NCBI GenBank assembly: GCA_002411345.1
Contig: DHSL01000041.1
Span: 1 to 11,880, forward strand
Origin: Bacteroidales bacterium UBA5287
GTDB lineage: Bacteria > Bacteroidota > Bacteroidia > Bacteroidales > Dysgonomonadaceae
Reading direction: 5' to 3'
Length of the DNA: 11,880 bases
The position numbers and the translations under genes are program-made. Shown one piece after another: positions 1 through 8,043 of the stretch (positions within the stretch are counted from its first letter, which is position 1; each line of letters opens with the position of its first letter). Below the pieces are notes generated by a model. The model searched no databases, had not been told where the DNA came from, and saw nothing but the letters and a program-made list of their open reading frames with translations.

Positions 1-42
1 TCCTTTTGGAACAGCCCCTTTTATTTTGTGCTATGTTTTTCG

Positions 43-50
43 TACTTTTG
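43..50 (+). promoter_or_regulatory. Candidate -7 promoter box for the helicase gene
   Basis: TACTTTTG matches the Bacteroidetes -7 consensus TAnnTTTG exactly. A TTTG at 25-28 could be the -33 element, but the 14-nt spacing is shorter than the usual 19-21. Transcription would start about 10 nt before the ATG at 66, giving a very short leader. The assignment rests on motif match alone. Confidence 0.4.
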
Positions 51-65
51 TATTTCATATAGAAA

Positions 66-2372
66 ATGGAAAATATACTCGATCAACTAAATACAGCGCA
101 ACGACAAGCAGTAGAATATTGCACCGGACCTTCTTTAGTAATAGCTGGAGCAGGTTCTGGAAAAACGCGTGTGCTTACATATAAAATTGCTTATCTATTA
201 GAACAAGGACTCCCCCCCTACTATATTCTGGCTCTCACTTTCACAAATAAAGCGGCTCGAGAAATGAAATCCCGAATAGCTGAACTTGTGGGTGAAAAAA
301 AAGCTAAAAAACTTTGGATGGGTACCTTTCATCATATTTTCTCGAGAATTCTAAGAGGAAATGCTGAACGTATTGGCTATGATTCTAATTTCACTATTTT
401 TGATTCTTCGGACTCAAAAAATCTGATTAGAATAATCATCAAAGAAATGAAACTGGACGATAAACAATATCGCCCTGGCTCAATTCAAGGACAAATTTCA
501 AGAGCCAAAAATAGTTTGATAACACCGGGAATGTATGCTCAGAATAAAGAGTTGATCGAATATGACCAAATGGCAAAACATCCTTTACTCTTTGAAATAT
601 ACCGCACTTATCAGAATAGATTACATGCCGCTAACTGCATGGATTTTGATGATTTGCTTATGCAGACAAACATTCTTTTCAGAGATAACGAGGATATATT
701 GGAGAACTATCGTAATCAGTTTCAATATATTCTTGTGGATGAATATCAGGACACTAACTTTTCACAACATCTCATTGTAAAACAGCTGGCTGATAAACAT
801 CATCGAATATGTGTGGTGGGAGACGATGCGCAAAGTATTTATTCGTTTCGTGGAGCAAACATTGATAACATTCTCAAATTCAAATCCAATTATCCCGAAG
901 CTAAGATTTTTAAACTGGAACAGAACTACCGCTCTACTCAAAACATTGTAAATGCAGCAAACAGTCTAATAAAAAAGAACTCTGAACAAATATTCAAAGA
1001 TGTATATTCAAATAATGAAGAAGGTGATAAAATAGATGTTATTTCTGCATTTTCTGATTTTGAAGAAGGATTAATTGTCTCAAATAAAATAGCTCGTTTG
1101 AGAATAGAAGAACATGCATCATTCTCTGATATCGCTATTCTTTATAGAACAAACACTCAATCACGCATTTTTGAAGAATCACTCCGAAAAAACAATATTC
1201 CATATCAAATTTATGGGGGACTATCTTTTTATCAGAGAAAAGAAATAAAAGATGTAATAAGTTATTTTCGATTGATTGTTAATCCTGGCGATGAAGAAGC
1301 TTTCAGAAGAATCATAAACTATCCCACACGCGGTATTGGAGATACAACAGTAAATAAAATTGGATTAGCTGCAACAGAAAATAGAGTTAGCTTATGGGAA
1401 GTAACATCAAATCCTGAAGCTTTCAAACTAAATATCAATTCGGGTACAGCTAAAAAACTCAATGCATTTTACACGATGATGAGCAATTTTATGGAACAAA
1501 ATAAATTGGTAAATGCATATGAATTAGCACAGCTTGTAATCAAAGAGTCGGGAATTAGCAAAGAAGCTTACGACGATATGACTCCTGAAGGAATGAGTCG
1601 CGCACAAAACATACAGGAATTACTAAATGCTCTTAATGAATTTGTAACGACAAGAATTGAAACAGGCGATCAAGATATCTCATTAATAGATTTTCTGTCT
1701 GAAGTATCTTTATTAACAGATCAAGATACGGAAAATGAAGAGACTAAAGAAAAAGTAACACTGATGACGGTTCACTCTGCTAAAGGATTGGAATTCGAAC
1801 ATGTGTTTGTTGTCGGAATGGAAGAGGATCTGTTCCCTTCTGCAATGGCTAAAAATGAACTTAGGGGATTGGAAGAAGAAAGACGACTGTTTTATGTGGC
1901 AATTACACGTGCAAAAAAAACATGCACGGTATCGTATGCAAAAAGTCGTTTTAAAAACGGACAACTAAACTCTTGTCGGGAAAGCCAGTTTCTTAATGAT
2001 ATCGATATAGCATTTCTCAACATAGACGAAAAAACATTGTCGAACATTTCAAATACACAAAATACCGATGGCTTCTGGAAATCAATGGAAAGGCAGTCTA
2101 AAATTACGCCTGCTCAAACAAGATCAAAATATTCTCCTCCAAAACAATTAACTAATATATCTCGTATTCAAACAAGTAATTCTTCTGCTCAACTTCCAGA
2201 TGAAGCAAAACAATTAAAAGAAGGAAACATTATTGAACACGAACGATTTGGAAGAGGAAAAGTGATCTCTATCGAACAAGATGGGAATAATAAAAGGGCT
2301 TTTGTTGAATTTGAATCGGCAGGCAGAAAACAATTGTTACTAAAGTTTGCAAAGTTCAACATAGTTGAATAA
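66..2372 (+). CDS. uvrD: UvrD/PcrA-type superfamily 1 DNA helicase
   Basis: ATP-driven 3'-5' DNA helicase of the UvrD/PcrA family, which acts in the cytoplasm in nucleotide excision repair, mismatch repair and removal of recombinase or stalled complexes. The motifs run in order: Q motif near 8-16, Walker A AGAGSGKT (27-34), Ia TFTNKAA (58-64), Walker B VDEYQDT (224-230), III GDDAQSIYSFRGA (252-264), IV QNYRST (286-291), V TVHSAKGLEFEHVFVVG (568-584) and VI ERRLFYVAITRAKK (605-618). The last 80 or so residues form the Tudor-like tail of full-length PcrA/UvrD (EHERFGRGKV, then LLLKFAKF). The 768-residue length is normal for the family, and all motifs are intact. The start is the first in-frame ATG that allows a complete Q motif. 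UvrD and PcrA cannot be separated by sequence here. No clear terminator follows, so some read-through into the next gene 107 bp downstream is possible. Confidence 0.95.
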   Translation: MENILDQLNTAQRQAVEYCTGPSLVIAGAGSGKTRVLTYKIAYLLEQGLPPYYILALTFTNKAAREMKSRIAELVGEKKAKKLWMGTFHHIFSRILRGNAERIGYDSNFTIFDSSDSKNLIRIIIKEMKLDDKQYRPGSIQGQISRAKNSLITPGMYAQNKELIEYDQMAKHPLLFEIYRTYQNRLHAANCMDFDDLLMQTNILFRDNEDILENYRNQFQYILVDEYQDTNFSQHLIVKQLADKHHRICVVGDDAQSIYSFRGANIDNILKFKSNYPEAKIFKLEQNYRSTQNIVNAANSLIKKNSEQIFKDVYSNNEEGDKIDVISAFSDFEEGLIVSNKIARLRIEEHASFSDIAILYRTNTQSRIFEESLRKNNIPYQIYGGLSFYQRKEIKDVISYFRLIVNPGDEEAFRRIINYPTRGIGDTTVNKIGLAATENRVSLWEVTSNPEAFKLNINSGTAKKLNAFYTMMSNFMEQNKLVNAYELAQLVIKESGISKEAYDDMTPEGMSRAQNIQELLNALNEFVTTRIETGDQDISLIDFLSEVSLLTDQDTENEETKEKVTLMTVHSAKGLEFEHVFVVGMEEDLFPSAMAKNELRGLEEERRLFYVAITRAKKTCTVSYAKSRFKNGQLNSCRESQFLNDIDIAFLNIDEKTLSNISNTQNTDGFWKSMERQSKITPAQTRSKYSPPKQLTNISRIQTSNSSAQLPDEAKQLKEGNIIEHERFGRGKVISIEQDGNNKRAFVEFESAGRKQLLLKFAKFNIVE

Positions 2373-2412
2373 ACTGTCAACAAATTTATTTTAAAATATC
2401 AGAAAATTAAGC

Positions 2413-2420
2413 GATATTTG
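2413..2420 (+). promoter_or_regulatory. Weak candidate -7 box for the phosphofructokinase gene
   Basis: GATATTTG differs from TAnnTTTG only at the first base. No convincing TTTG lies 19-21 nt upstream; that region is only T-rich. If real, transcription would start near 2427, with the 12-bp palindrome at 2432-2443 in the initially transcribed region. Low confidence. Confidence 0.25.
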
Positions 2421-2431
2421 TAGTTAATAAC

Positions 2432-2443
2432 GAACGTACGTTC
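2432..2443. promoter_or_regulatory. Perfect 12-bp palindrome in the pfp leader, possible operator
   Basis: GAACGTACGTTC is identical to its reverse complement. It lies 36 bp before the pfp start codon and 11 bp after a candidate -7 box. It is flanked by TTAATAA (2424-2430) and TTATTAA (2450-2456), which are inverted but not equally spaced. Dyads of this kind are typical of binding sites for dimeric regulators such as the TetR family. No regulator is encoded in the window, so the operator reading is inference. It could also form a short RNA hairpin. Confidence 0.4.
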
Positions 2444-2479
2444 TAACATTTATTAAACCATATATAAACTCGTAAATCA

Positions 2480-4129
2480 ATGACAAAAAGTGCTTTACAA
2501 ATTGCAAGATCACTCTATGCACCTAAAATGCCCGAAGTGCTAAAAAGCAATGTGAAAATTGAAGAAGGAGCAGCAACAGAATCTGTTCTCGATCAAAAAG
2601 AGATAAAGGAACTGTTCCCTAACACTTACGGAATGCCAATTGTAAAATTTGTACCTTCCAGCGAACCATTGTCAGGAAACCAACCTATTAATGTTGGAGT
2701 AATCCTCTCAGGTGGACAAGCTCCTGGTGGTCACAATGTTATTGCCGGAATTTTTGATGGAATTAAAAGCATCAATCCCGACAGTCAACTTTATGGATTT
2801 CTGATGGGACCTGCAGGTTTAGTCGATCATAAATATGTAGAACTGACATCAGACATCATTGACGAATATCGTAATACAGGTGGATTCGATATTATTGGCT
2901 CAGGAAGAACTAAATTAGAAACAAAAGAACAATTCGATAAAGGACTTGTAATTTTAAAAGAACTAAACATCAAAGCATTGGTCATTATTGGTGGAGACGA
3001 TTCCAACACAAATGCTTGCGTATTGGCAGAATATTACAAATCTATCAATTCTGGAGTACAAGTAATAGGTTGCCCAAAAACAATTGATGGGGATCTAAAA
3101 AACGATCAAATTGAAACTTCTTTCGGTTTTGATACTGCATGTAAAGTTTATTCTGAACTGATCGGAAACATTCAAAGAGATTGTAATTCGGCTCGCAAAT
3201 ATTGGCACTTTATTAAAGTGATGGGACGTTCAGCATCTCACATTGCTTTGGAATGTGCATTACAAACACATCCAAACTTTTGTATTGTTTCTGAAGAAGT
3301 GGAAGCTAAAGAAATGACACTTGACGAAATAGTTGATCAAATAGCTTCGGTTGTAGCACAACGTGCTGAAAAAGGACTCAATTTTGGAACAGTAATCATA
3401 CCTGAAGGTCTTATTGAATTTATTCCTGCAGTGAAATTGTTGATTTCTGAACTTAATGATTTCTTGGCAAATACAGAAGAGGTTAGCATTGTACGTCGTT
3501 CACAACAACGTGAATACATTATCAACAAGCTTTCACCGGCTAATTCAAAGATATATTCAAAACTACCTGAGAAAGTTGCTCGTCAGCTGGCTTTAGACCG
3601 CGATCCACACGGAAATGTTCAAGTGTCTATGATCCAAACTGAAGAATTACTTGCAGAAATGGTTGCTAACAGATTAGAAGAATGGGCAAAAGAAGGTAAA
3701 TTCAATGGCAAATTCTCTACAATCACTCACTTCTTCGGATATGAAGGAAGATGTGCTGCTCCATCAAATTATGATGCTGATTATTGCTATTCATTAGGCT
3801 ATACTGCTTCAATGCTTATTGCGTCAGGAAAAACTGGATATATGTCATCGGTTAGAAATACAACTGCTCCGGCTAATCAATGGATACCTGGAGGAATTCC
3901 TATCACAATGATGATGAACATGGAGCGCAGAAGCGGAGAAATGAAACCGGTAATACAAAAAGCATTGGTTGAACTTCAAGGTGCTCCATTTAAATATTTT
4001 GAAAGCCAACGTTACAAATGGGCTGTAGAAACAGATTATGTTTATCCGGGACCTATTCAATATTTCGGACCTACCGAAGTATGCGACCAACCAAGCAAAA
4101 CATTGCAACTGGAACAAGGAGCAAAGTAA
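2480..4129 (+). CDS. pfp: Pyrophosphate-dependent 6-phosphofructokinase (long form)
   Basis: Cytoplasmic glycolytic enzyme that phosphorylates fructose 6-phosphate to fructose 1,6-bisphosphate using pyrophosphate instead of ATP (EC 2.7.1.90); the reaction is reversible. Visible motifs are the phosphate-binding GGQAPGGHN (78-86), GGDDSNT (171-177), catalytic PKTIDGDLKN (199-208), MGRSASH (248-254) and FGYEGR further on. The second Asp in GGDD, where ATP-dependent enzymes have Gly (GGDG), marks PPi use in this family. At 549 residues with an N-terminal extension of about 70 residues, it belongs to the long, plant-beta-like clade common in Bacteroidales. The N terminus (MTKSALQ) looks like that of Bacteroides homologues, which supports this ATG. 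The gene appears monocistronic, with a palindrome in its leader and a strong terminator at 4151. No ATP-dependent paralogue is in the window. Confidence 0.95.
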   Translation: MTKSALQIARSLYAPKMPEVLKSNVKIEEGAATESVLDQKEIKELFPNTYGMPIVKFVPSSEPLSGNQPINVGVILSGGQAPGGHNVIAGIFDGIKSINPDSQLYGFLMGPAGLVDHKYVELTSDIIDEYRNTGGFDIIGSGRTKLETKEQFDKGLVILKELNIKALVIIGGDDSNTNACVLAEYYKSINSGVQVIGCPKTIDGDLKNDQIETSFGFDTACKVYSELIGNIQRDCNSARKYWHFIKVMGRSASHIALECALQTHPNFCIVSEEVEAKEMTLDEIVDQIASVVAQRAEKGLNFGTVIIPEGLIEFIPAVKLLISELNDFLANTEEVSIVRRSQQREYIINKLSPANSKIYSKLPEKVARQLALDRDPHGNVQVSMIQTEELLAEMVANRLEEWAKEGKFNGKFSTITHFFGYEGRCAAPSNYDADYCYSLGYTASMLIASGKTGYMSSVRNTTAPANQWIPGGIPITMMMNMERRSGEMKPVIQKALVELQGAPFKYFESQRYKWAVETDYVYPGPIQYFGPTEVCDQPSKTLQLEQGAK

Positions 4130-4150
4130 AACAATCTTCACAATTATAAG

Positions 4151-4182
4151 AAAAGACCGGGACTGTTGTTCCGGTCTTTTTT
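4151..4182 (+). terminator. Rho-independent terminator of pfp
   Basis: A perfect 10-bp stem pairs AAAAGACCGG (4151-4160) with CCGGTCTTTT (4171-4180) around a 10-nt loop and ends in six T residues (4177-4182). It starts 22 bp after the pfp stop codon. The A-rich left arm could also give partial termination for transcripts arriving on the other strand. Confidence 0.9.
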
Positions 4183-4202
4183 GTATGCTAGGTTACTATA
4201 AT

Positions 4203-4240
4203 AAAAAAAGAAAGGGATTGTTCCGTAGAACAATCCCTTT
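4203..4240 (-). terminator. Rho-independent terminator of the PpiD-like foldase gene
   Basis: A 13-bp perfect inverted repeat pairs 4211-4223 with 4228-4240 around a 4-nt loop; its core is AAAGGGATTGTT / AACAATCCCTTT. On the - strand it is followed by a U-tract given by the seven A residues at 4203-4209, so it points at transcripts from the gene ending at 4261. The distance from that stop codon is 20 bp. Confidence 0.9.
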
Positions 4241-4260
4241 GATATATTTTATGTCAAATA

Positions 4261-6390
4261 TTAATAGAATTTAAATCTATTGTCTTTAACTTTTAATTTC
4301 GATTTTAATACTTCATTGCCTTGCATCTGAACTCGATAAGCTATACTGCCTTGCAACTGAGATTTCATCGCTTTTGCATTATAAACATCAGTACCCTGAA
4401 CTCTGTCATTAACAGATGCTACATAAACACCTAAATTACCTTTAACAGGACCCTGAAGTTGATTTACGGGTGCATAACCTGCAATTGCATTGATTATTGG
4501 TTCAAAACCTAAACCGGTAATATTTTGTGTGTTGAAGTTCACAAACTTAACGGTATCTATTCTTGAATTCATTGCAACAGCATATTCATCTAATGATTTC
4601 AAATTCTTTGACTTTAAATCTGAAATGATCTTTTCTGCTTTCTTTTGACGAGCAAGCTCTGCACGTATCTCGTTGGATACTTCAGAAATAGGAGTTGTTC
4701 CTGCTGGAATAACATCGTCTATACGGGCAACAATTCTTAAATCAGTGAAATCAAATTTCTTTACATCGCCTTTTTTACCGTTAGAAGCCCAGTTAATTAC
4801 AGTACGGGTTCCAGGGATCTGAGCTAGTGTAAAGTCTGTTGCCATTACTGAAGTGCTTGGAACAACTGAATATCCTTCTTTAGAAGCAAGTTCATTGAAG
4901 TCTTTACTGATGTTTTCATTAGATACCAACTGATTTAATTCATTATCTACATTGTTGGAGGTTTTCTCTCCTACAACAACTGGCATATGAATATAAGCAA
5001 TTTTATATTTTTGAATTGGAGCGGTACGCTCTTCAACTTGTAAAATAACATGTTGACCGGGTATTGATACTAATACGGGCTGACCAATAGGAAGACTAAA
5101 TGCTTTATCTACTAATTGAGCGGCGCCAATTGATGCCAAATCAACTTCTCTAACCCAACCAACTTCTCCTCCATTTGATTGTGGATTAAGACTGTTAGCA
5201 ACATCCGCAAACGAAACACCGTTATTTAACTGATTATAAACACTGTCAACAAAATGATTTGTTAATGAATCAGTAGCCATATTCGATGGTATAGCCATCA
5301 TACGTAAGAAAATGGAATCTGGAGATGATGTTGTTCCCATCAACTTCATAACTTCATATGATTCTTCAACACGTACTGGTCCGTAAACATCACCAACAGC
5401 AGCAGATTTAATAAAATTCTGTTGTTCTGGTGTTAATGAATTTGATGCAACATAAACATCACGGAAAGGTACATCGGAATAATCGGCTACAACAGTAGCA
5501 GTGTTTTCTGAACTTTTCAATTGCTGGGCAGCTTTCTCTGCTTCACTTGATACAACTGCAAAATCTTCATCACTAGGTATCAAATCTTTGCTGAAATAAG
5601 TGAGCTTTACCATTGCTGTAGGTAAATTGAAACTGCTCTTATTATTGTTGTAGAACGATTTAATTTCTGCTTCAGAAACGGTTACTGCAGAATCAGGGAT
5701 TGTATAATAGTTTTGAACGGTATAACTAACATCTGCGTTTTGCTGAGATTCGCTAAACATCGTTTGTGCTTCAACATCATTTGCCATGATTGAATTTACA
5801 AGCAACATATTGTACTTTTCTTCAATTCGTTGAGTCTTAACCATATTCTCAATGAACAACCACATTGATTTATATTGGTTCAACATTGCCAGTTCTTCTG
5901 GTTGTAATGATTCAGCTGGCATATTTACCGTATTCAAGAAATTAATAAGCGCTTCTTTGTCAAAAGCACCTGTTTGTTGATTCACGAAAAAGGGTAACTG
6001 CCTTAAAATTGGTGAGATATTTTCACCATGAACCAAATCGTTCAACTCGGCTTTCGAAACTGCTATCCCAAGTTTATTAGCTTGGTTGCTGTATAAACGC
6101 TCACGCACCATTTGATCATAAACGATTTCACGGATCTGGGCTGTCATATTTTCATCCAGCGACGTTTGTCCGCTAACCATCTTTTGAAACTCTTCCCACT
6201 CATTTACTTTCTTAAAGTAATCTTCTACTGATACAGGCTGACCGTTAACTTCAAAGGCTATAGTCTTATCTTTGAAGAATATTTTTGAACCTGATGTGAA
6301 TAAATCACCTAAAATAAATGCTAATAGTGCAATACCAATCACTGCGACAAGCAAGCCTGCTTTGTCTCTAATCTTCTGTAAAGTAGCCAT
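4261..6390 (-). CDS. PpiD/SurA-like membrane-anchored periplasmic foldase (peptidylprolyl isomerase family)
   Basis: A 709-residue protein with the PpiD layout: short cytoplasmic N terminus, one membrane helix (about 12-30), then a large periplasmic part. Residues about 35-200 resemble the SurA/PpiD N-terminal chaperone domain. Residues about 355-455 are parvulin-like, with GVSFADVANSLNPQSNGGEVGWV (391-413) and a terminal GQHVILQVEE segment. The family helps newly exported envelope proteins fold near the Sec exit. The first conserved parvulin histidine (usually in HIL) appears to be replaced by Met in FLRMMAIPS (361-369), so isomerase activity may be weak or absent and the role mainly chaperoning. 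Residues about 461-560 look like a second, decayed parvulin-like unit (KIAYIHM, DFNELASKEG). The gene converges on pfp with paired terminators between them and is divergent from the carboxypeptidase. It is somewhat longer than E. coli PpiD (623), as is usual in Bacteroidetes. Confidence 0.85.
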   Translation of the reverse strand: MATLQKIRDKAGLLVAVIGIALLAFILGDLFTSGSKIFFKDKTIAFEVNGQPVSVEDYFKKVNEWEEFQKMVSGQTSLDENMTAQIREIVYDQMVRERLYSNQANKLGIAVSKAELNDLVHGENISPILRQLPFFVNQQTGAFDKEALINFLNTVNMPAESLQPEELAMLNQYKSMWLFIENMVKTQRIEEKYNMLLVNSIMANDVEAQTMFSESQQNADVSYTVQNYYTIPDSAVTVSEAEIKSFYNNNKSSFNLPTAMVKLTYFSKDLIPSDEDFAVVSSEAEKAAQQLKSSENTATVVADYSDVPFRDVYVASNSLTPEQQNFIKSAAVGDVYGPVRVEESYEVMKLMGTTSSPDSIFLRMMAIPSNMATDSLTNHFVDSVYNQLNNGVSFADVANSLNPQSNGGEVGWVREVDLASIGAAQLVDKAFSLPIGQPVLVSIPGQHVILQVEERTAPIQKYKIAYIHMPVVVGEKTSNNVDNELNQLVSNENISKDFNELASKEGYSVVPSTSVMATDFTLAQIPGTRTVINWASNGKKGDVKKFDFTDLRIVARIDDVIPAGTTPISEVSNEIRAELARQKKAEKIISDLKSKNLKSLDEYAVAMNSRIDTVKFVNFNTQNITGLGFEPIINAIAGYAPVNQLQGPVKGNLGVYVASVNDRVQGTDVYNAKAMKSQLQGSIAYRVQMQGNEVLKSKLKVKDNRFKFY

Positions 6391-6449
6391 TTACTACAAT
6401 TTAATTGTTTGTTATTTGTGTAATTATTATTTTCTCTAAAATTAAGCTA

Positions 6450-6457
6450 CGAAGTTA
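6450..6457 (-). promoter_or_regulatory. Weak candidate -7 box for the PpiD-like gene
   Basis: Read on the - strand, TAACTTCG differs from TAnnTTTG at one base and lies about 60 bp before the ATG. No good TTTG is seen at the expected upstream distance. Listed as the best match in the divergent intergenic region for this strand. Confidence 0.25.
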
Positions 6458-6533
6458 GTAAAAATAAAACAATTATCCTTTGTTTTCCTTTAAAAAGTGA
6501 TTTTTACTGTGAAAAAGTATGGAAATTGAATAC

Positions 6534-6565
6534 TTTGTAGAAATTGAATTATTTTAGTATCTTGC
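6534..6565 (+). promoter_or_regulatory. Candidate promoter of the PBP4-type carboxypeptidase gene
   Basis: TTTG (6534-6537) is followed after 20 nt by TATCTTGC (6558-6565), which keeps the TAnnTT core of the Bacteroidetes -7 element but not its final TG. The spacing is that of the family consensus. Transcription would begin near 6572, about 30 nt before the start codon. The rest of the 212-bp divergent region (6391-6602) is AT-rich with no other clear signal. Confidence 0.4.
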
Positions 6566-6602
6566 ATGATAAATAACAACTGATACACAATTCATAAAAT
6601 TA

Positions 6603-8042
6603 ATGAAAAGAATTATATCTATATCTATTGCATTGATAGTAACAACTTTAGCTTACGCTCAATCTCCATTGCAAAAATTCGTAAACGATCCGGCACTGAA
6701 ACATGCATCGGTAGGGGTAATGGTTAAAGATTTAAATACGGGAAAAACTATTGATTCACATAACGGGGATAAATCTCTTACTACTGCATCAATAATGAAA
6801 CTCGTGACTACTGCTGCTGCATTGGAACTTTTTGGCCCGGATTATAGATACAAAACTACAATTGTATTAGATAAAGAAAACACAAATAAGATACTTGTTC
6901 TTGGTTCTGGCGACCCAACTTTGGGAAGCGAAGCTTTTGACAACCAATCACGTGACTTTCTGTCTGTTTGGGCAAACAATCTTACATCAAGACTGGCTGC
7001 TAAAAACAGTTGGAAATTGTATGTTGTGGACGACTTGTTTGGATATGCTGGGGTTTCACCTGAATGGACATGGATTGATATGGGAAATTACTATGCATCG
7101 GGGGCTTACGGAATCAGCGTTTTCGATAATACGTACCGACTGTATTTTGATACTACAAATAAAAATGGGCGACCGACAATTATCAAAACGGTTCCGGAAA
7201 TAGTGGAACTGAAATTCACAAATTACATGACCTTAAATACAAACGGAAGCGATAATGGATATATCTATGGTGCACCTTTTTCTTATGAAAGAAGCGTTAG
7301 AGGAAATATTCCGGCAGGAAGAAAAGAATTCAGCATTAAAGGTGATATCCCTGATCCGGGCATGACTTTGGGAATCGAACTTTCTAAAGTTCTTAAGTCA
7401 AAGGGAATCAATATTGTATCGGTAAATACTGCACAAGAAGATTACATCGCTCAACTAGATCAAAAATTTGCAACTCCTCCCTATTCTATTGGGGAAATTA
7501 TTTATGAACATCGCTCTCAACCAATGAGCGACATCATTCGCGAAGTGAATGTGCAAAGTAATAATCATTATACTGAACATCTTATCAGAACGATTGGGAG
7601 AAAAATCAATCCGAACATCTATAGTGATGCGTTACAGGAGGGTATTGATTATGTTTATCGATTTTTAAAAGCAAGGAATATCAGAACGGAAGCTCTTTTT
7701 CTTCACGATGGATGCGGACTTGCACCGCAAGATGCGGCAAGTCCAAATTTCTTTTGTGACTTACTTTCATACATGTATGTTAAAAGTAATAATTCTAAAA
7801 CTTACTTTGAATCGTTACCAAAAGCTGGTGAACCGGAATCTACTTTGCAAAACTTTATGGATGGAACAAAATACGAAGGTAAAATAGCTGCTAAAAGTGG
7901 AAGCATTGGTGGAGTACAATGTTTTGCTGGCTATTTAGTTGATGGCGACAAGAAATATGCTTTCACAATAATGGTTAACAAATTTAATGGCACCAGGACT
8001 CAAGTCCGTAGTGCCATTGAAAAATATCTTGAAAGCTTGTAA
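6603..8042 (+). CDS. dacB: D-alanyl-D-alanine carboxypeptidase/endopeptidase, PBP4 (DacB) type, peptidase family S13
   Basis: Periplasmic penicillin-binding protein that removes the terminal D-Ala from peptidoglycan stem peptides or cuts D-Ala-mDAP crosslinks. An N-terminal signal peptide (MKRIISISIALIVTTLAYA, cut likely after Ala19) directs export; no lipobox or C-terminal amphipathic anchor is evident. The three active-site motifs are present: SIMK (Ser63 nucleophile, Lys66), SNN (319-321) and KSG (431-433, in place of KTG as in other Bacteroidetes members). The GSGDPTLGS stretch (101-109) and a long insert between the first two motifs are typical of class C low-molecular-mass PBPs. The 479-residue length is normal. 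The ATG directly begins a good signal peptide, which fixes the start. The stop lies 1 bp from the stop of the convergent FKBP gene, with no intervening terminator. Confidence 0.93.
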   Translation: MKRIISISIALIVTTLAYAQSPLQKFVNDPALKHASVGVMVKDLNTGKTIDSHNGDKSLTTASIMKLVTTAAALELFGPDYRYKTTIVLDKENTNKILVLGSGDPTLGSEAFDNQSRDFLSVWANNLTSRLAAKNSWKLYVVDDLFGYAGVSPEWTWIDMGNYYASGAYGISVFDNTYRLYFDTTNKNGRPTIIKTVPEIVELKFTNYMTLNTNGSDNGYIYGAPFSYERSVRGNIPAGRKEFSIKGDIPDPGMTLGIELSKVLKSKGINIVSVNTAQEDYIAQLDQKFATPPYSIGEIIYEHRSQPMSDIIREVNVQSNNHYTEHLIRTIGRKINPNIYSDALQEGIDYVYRFLKARNIRTEALFLHDGCGLAPQDAASPNFFCDLLSYMYVKSNNSKTYFESLPKAGEPESTLQNFMDGTKYEGKIAAKSGSIGGVQCFAGYLVDGDKKYAFTIMVNKFNGTRTQVRSAIEKYLESL

Positions 8043-8043
8043 C

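Noticed and set aside
212..218. Run of seven C residues in the helicase gene, possible slippage or phase-variable tract
   Set aside because: It encodes in-frame Leu-Pro-Pro, the reading frame is intact, and seven is short for a phase-variable tract; a repair helicase is also an unlikely target.
1911..1928. CGTGC, A8 and GCACG inverted repeat inside the helicase gene
   Set aside because: It lies in conserved helicase motif VI coding sequence; the pairing follows from codon choice and has no regulatory context.
3845..4274. Open frames overlapping the end of pfp and its terminators on both strands
   Set aside because: They run through clear terminator hairpins and the coding sequence of pfp, and their translations resemble no protein family.
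6396..6408. ACAATT-T-AATTGT dyad just before the PpiD-like start codon
   Set aside because: It is pure AT-rich sequence in an AT-rich leader, and dyads of this kind are expected by chance; there is no supporting context.
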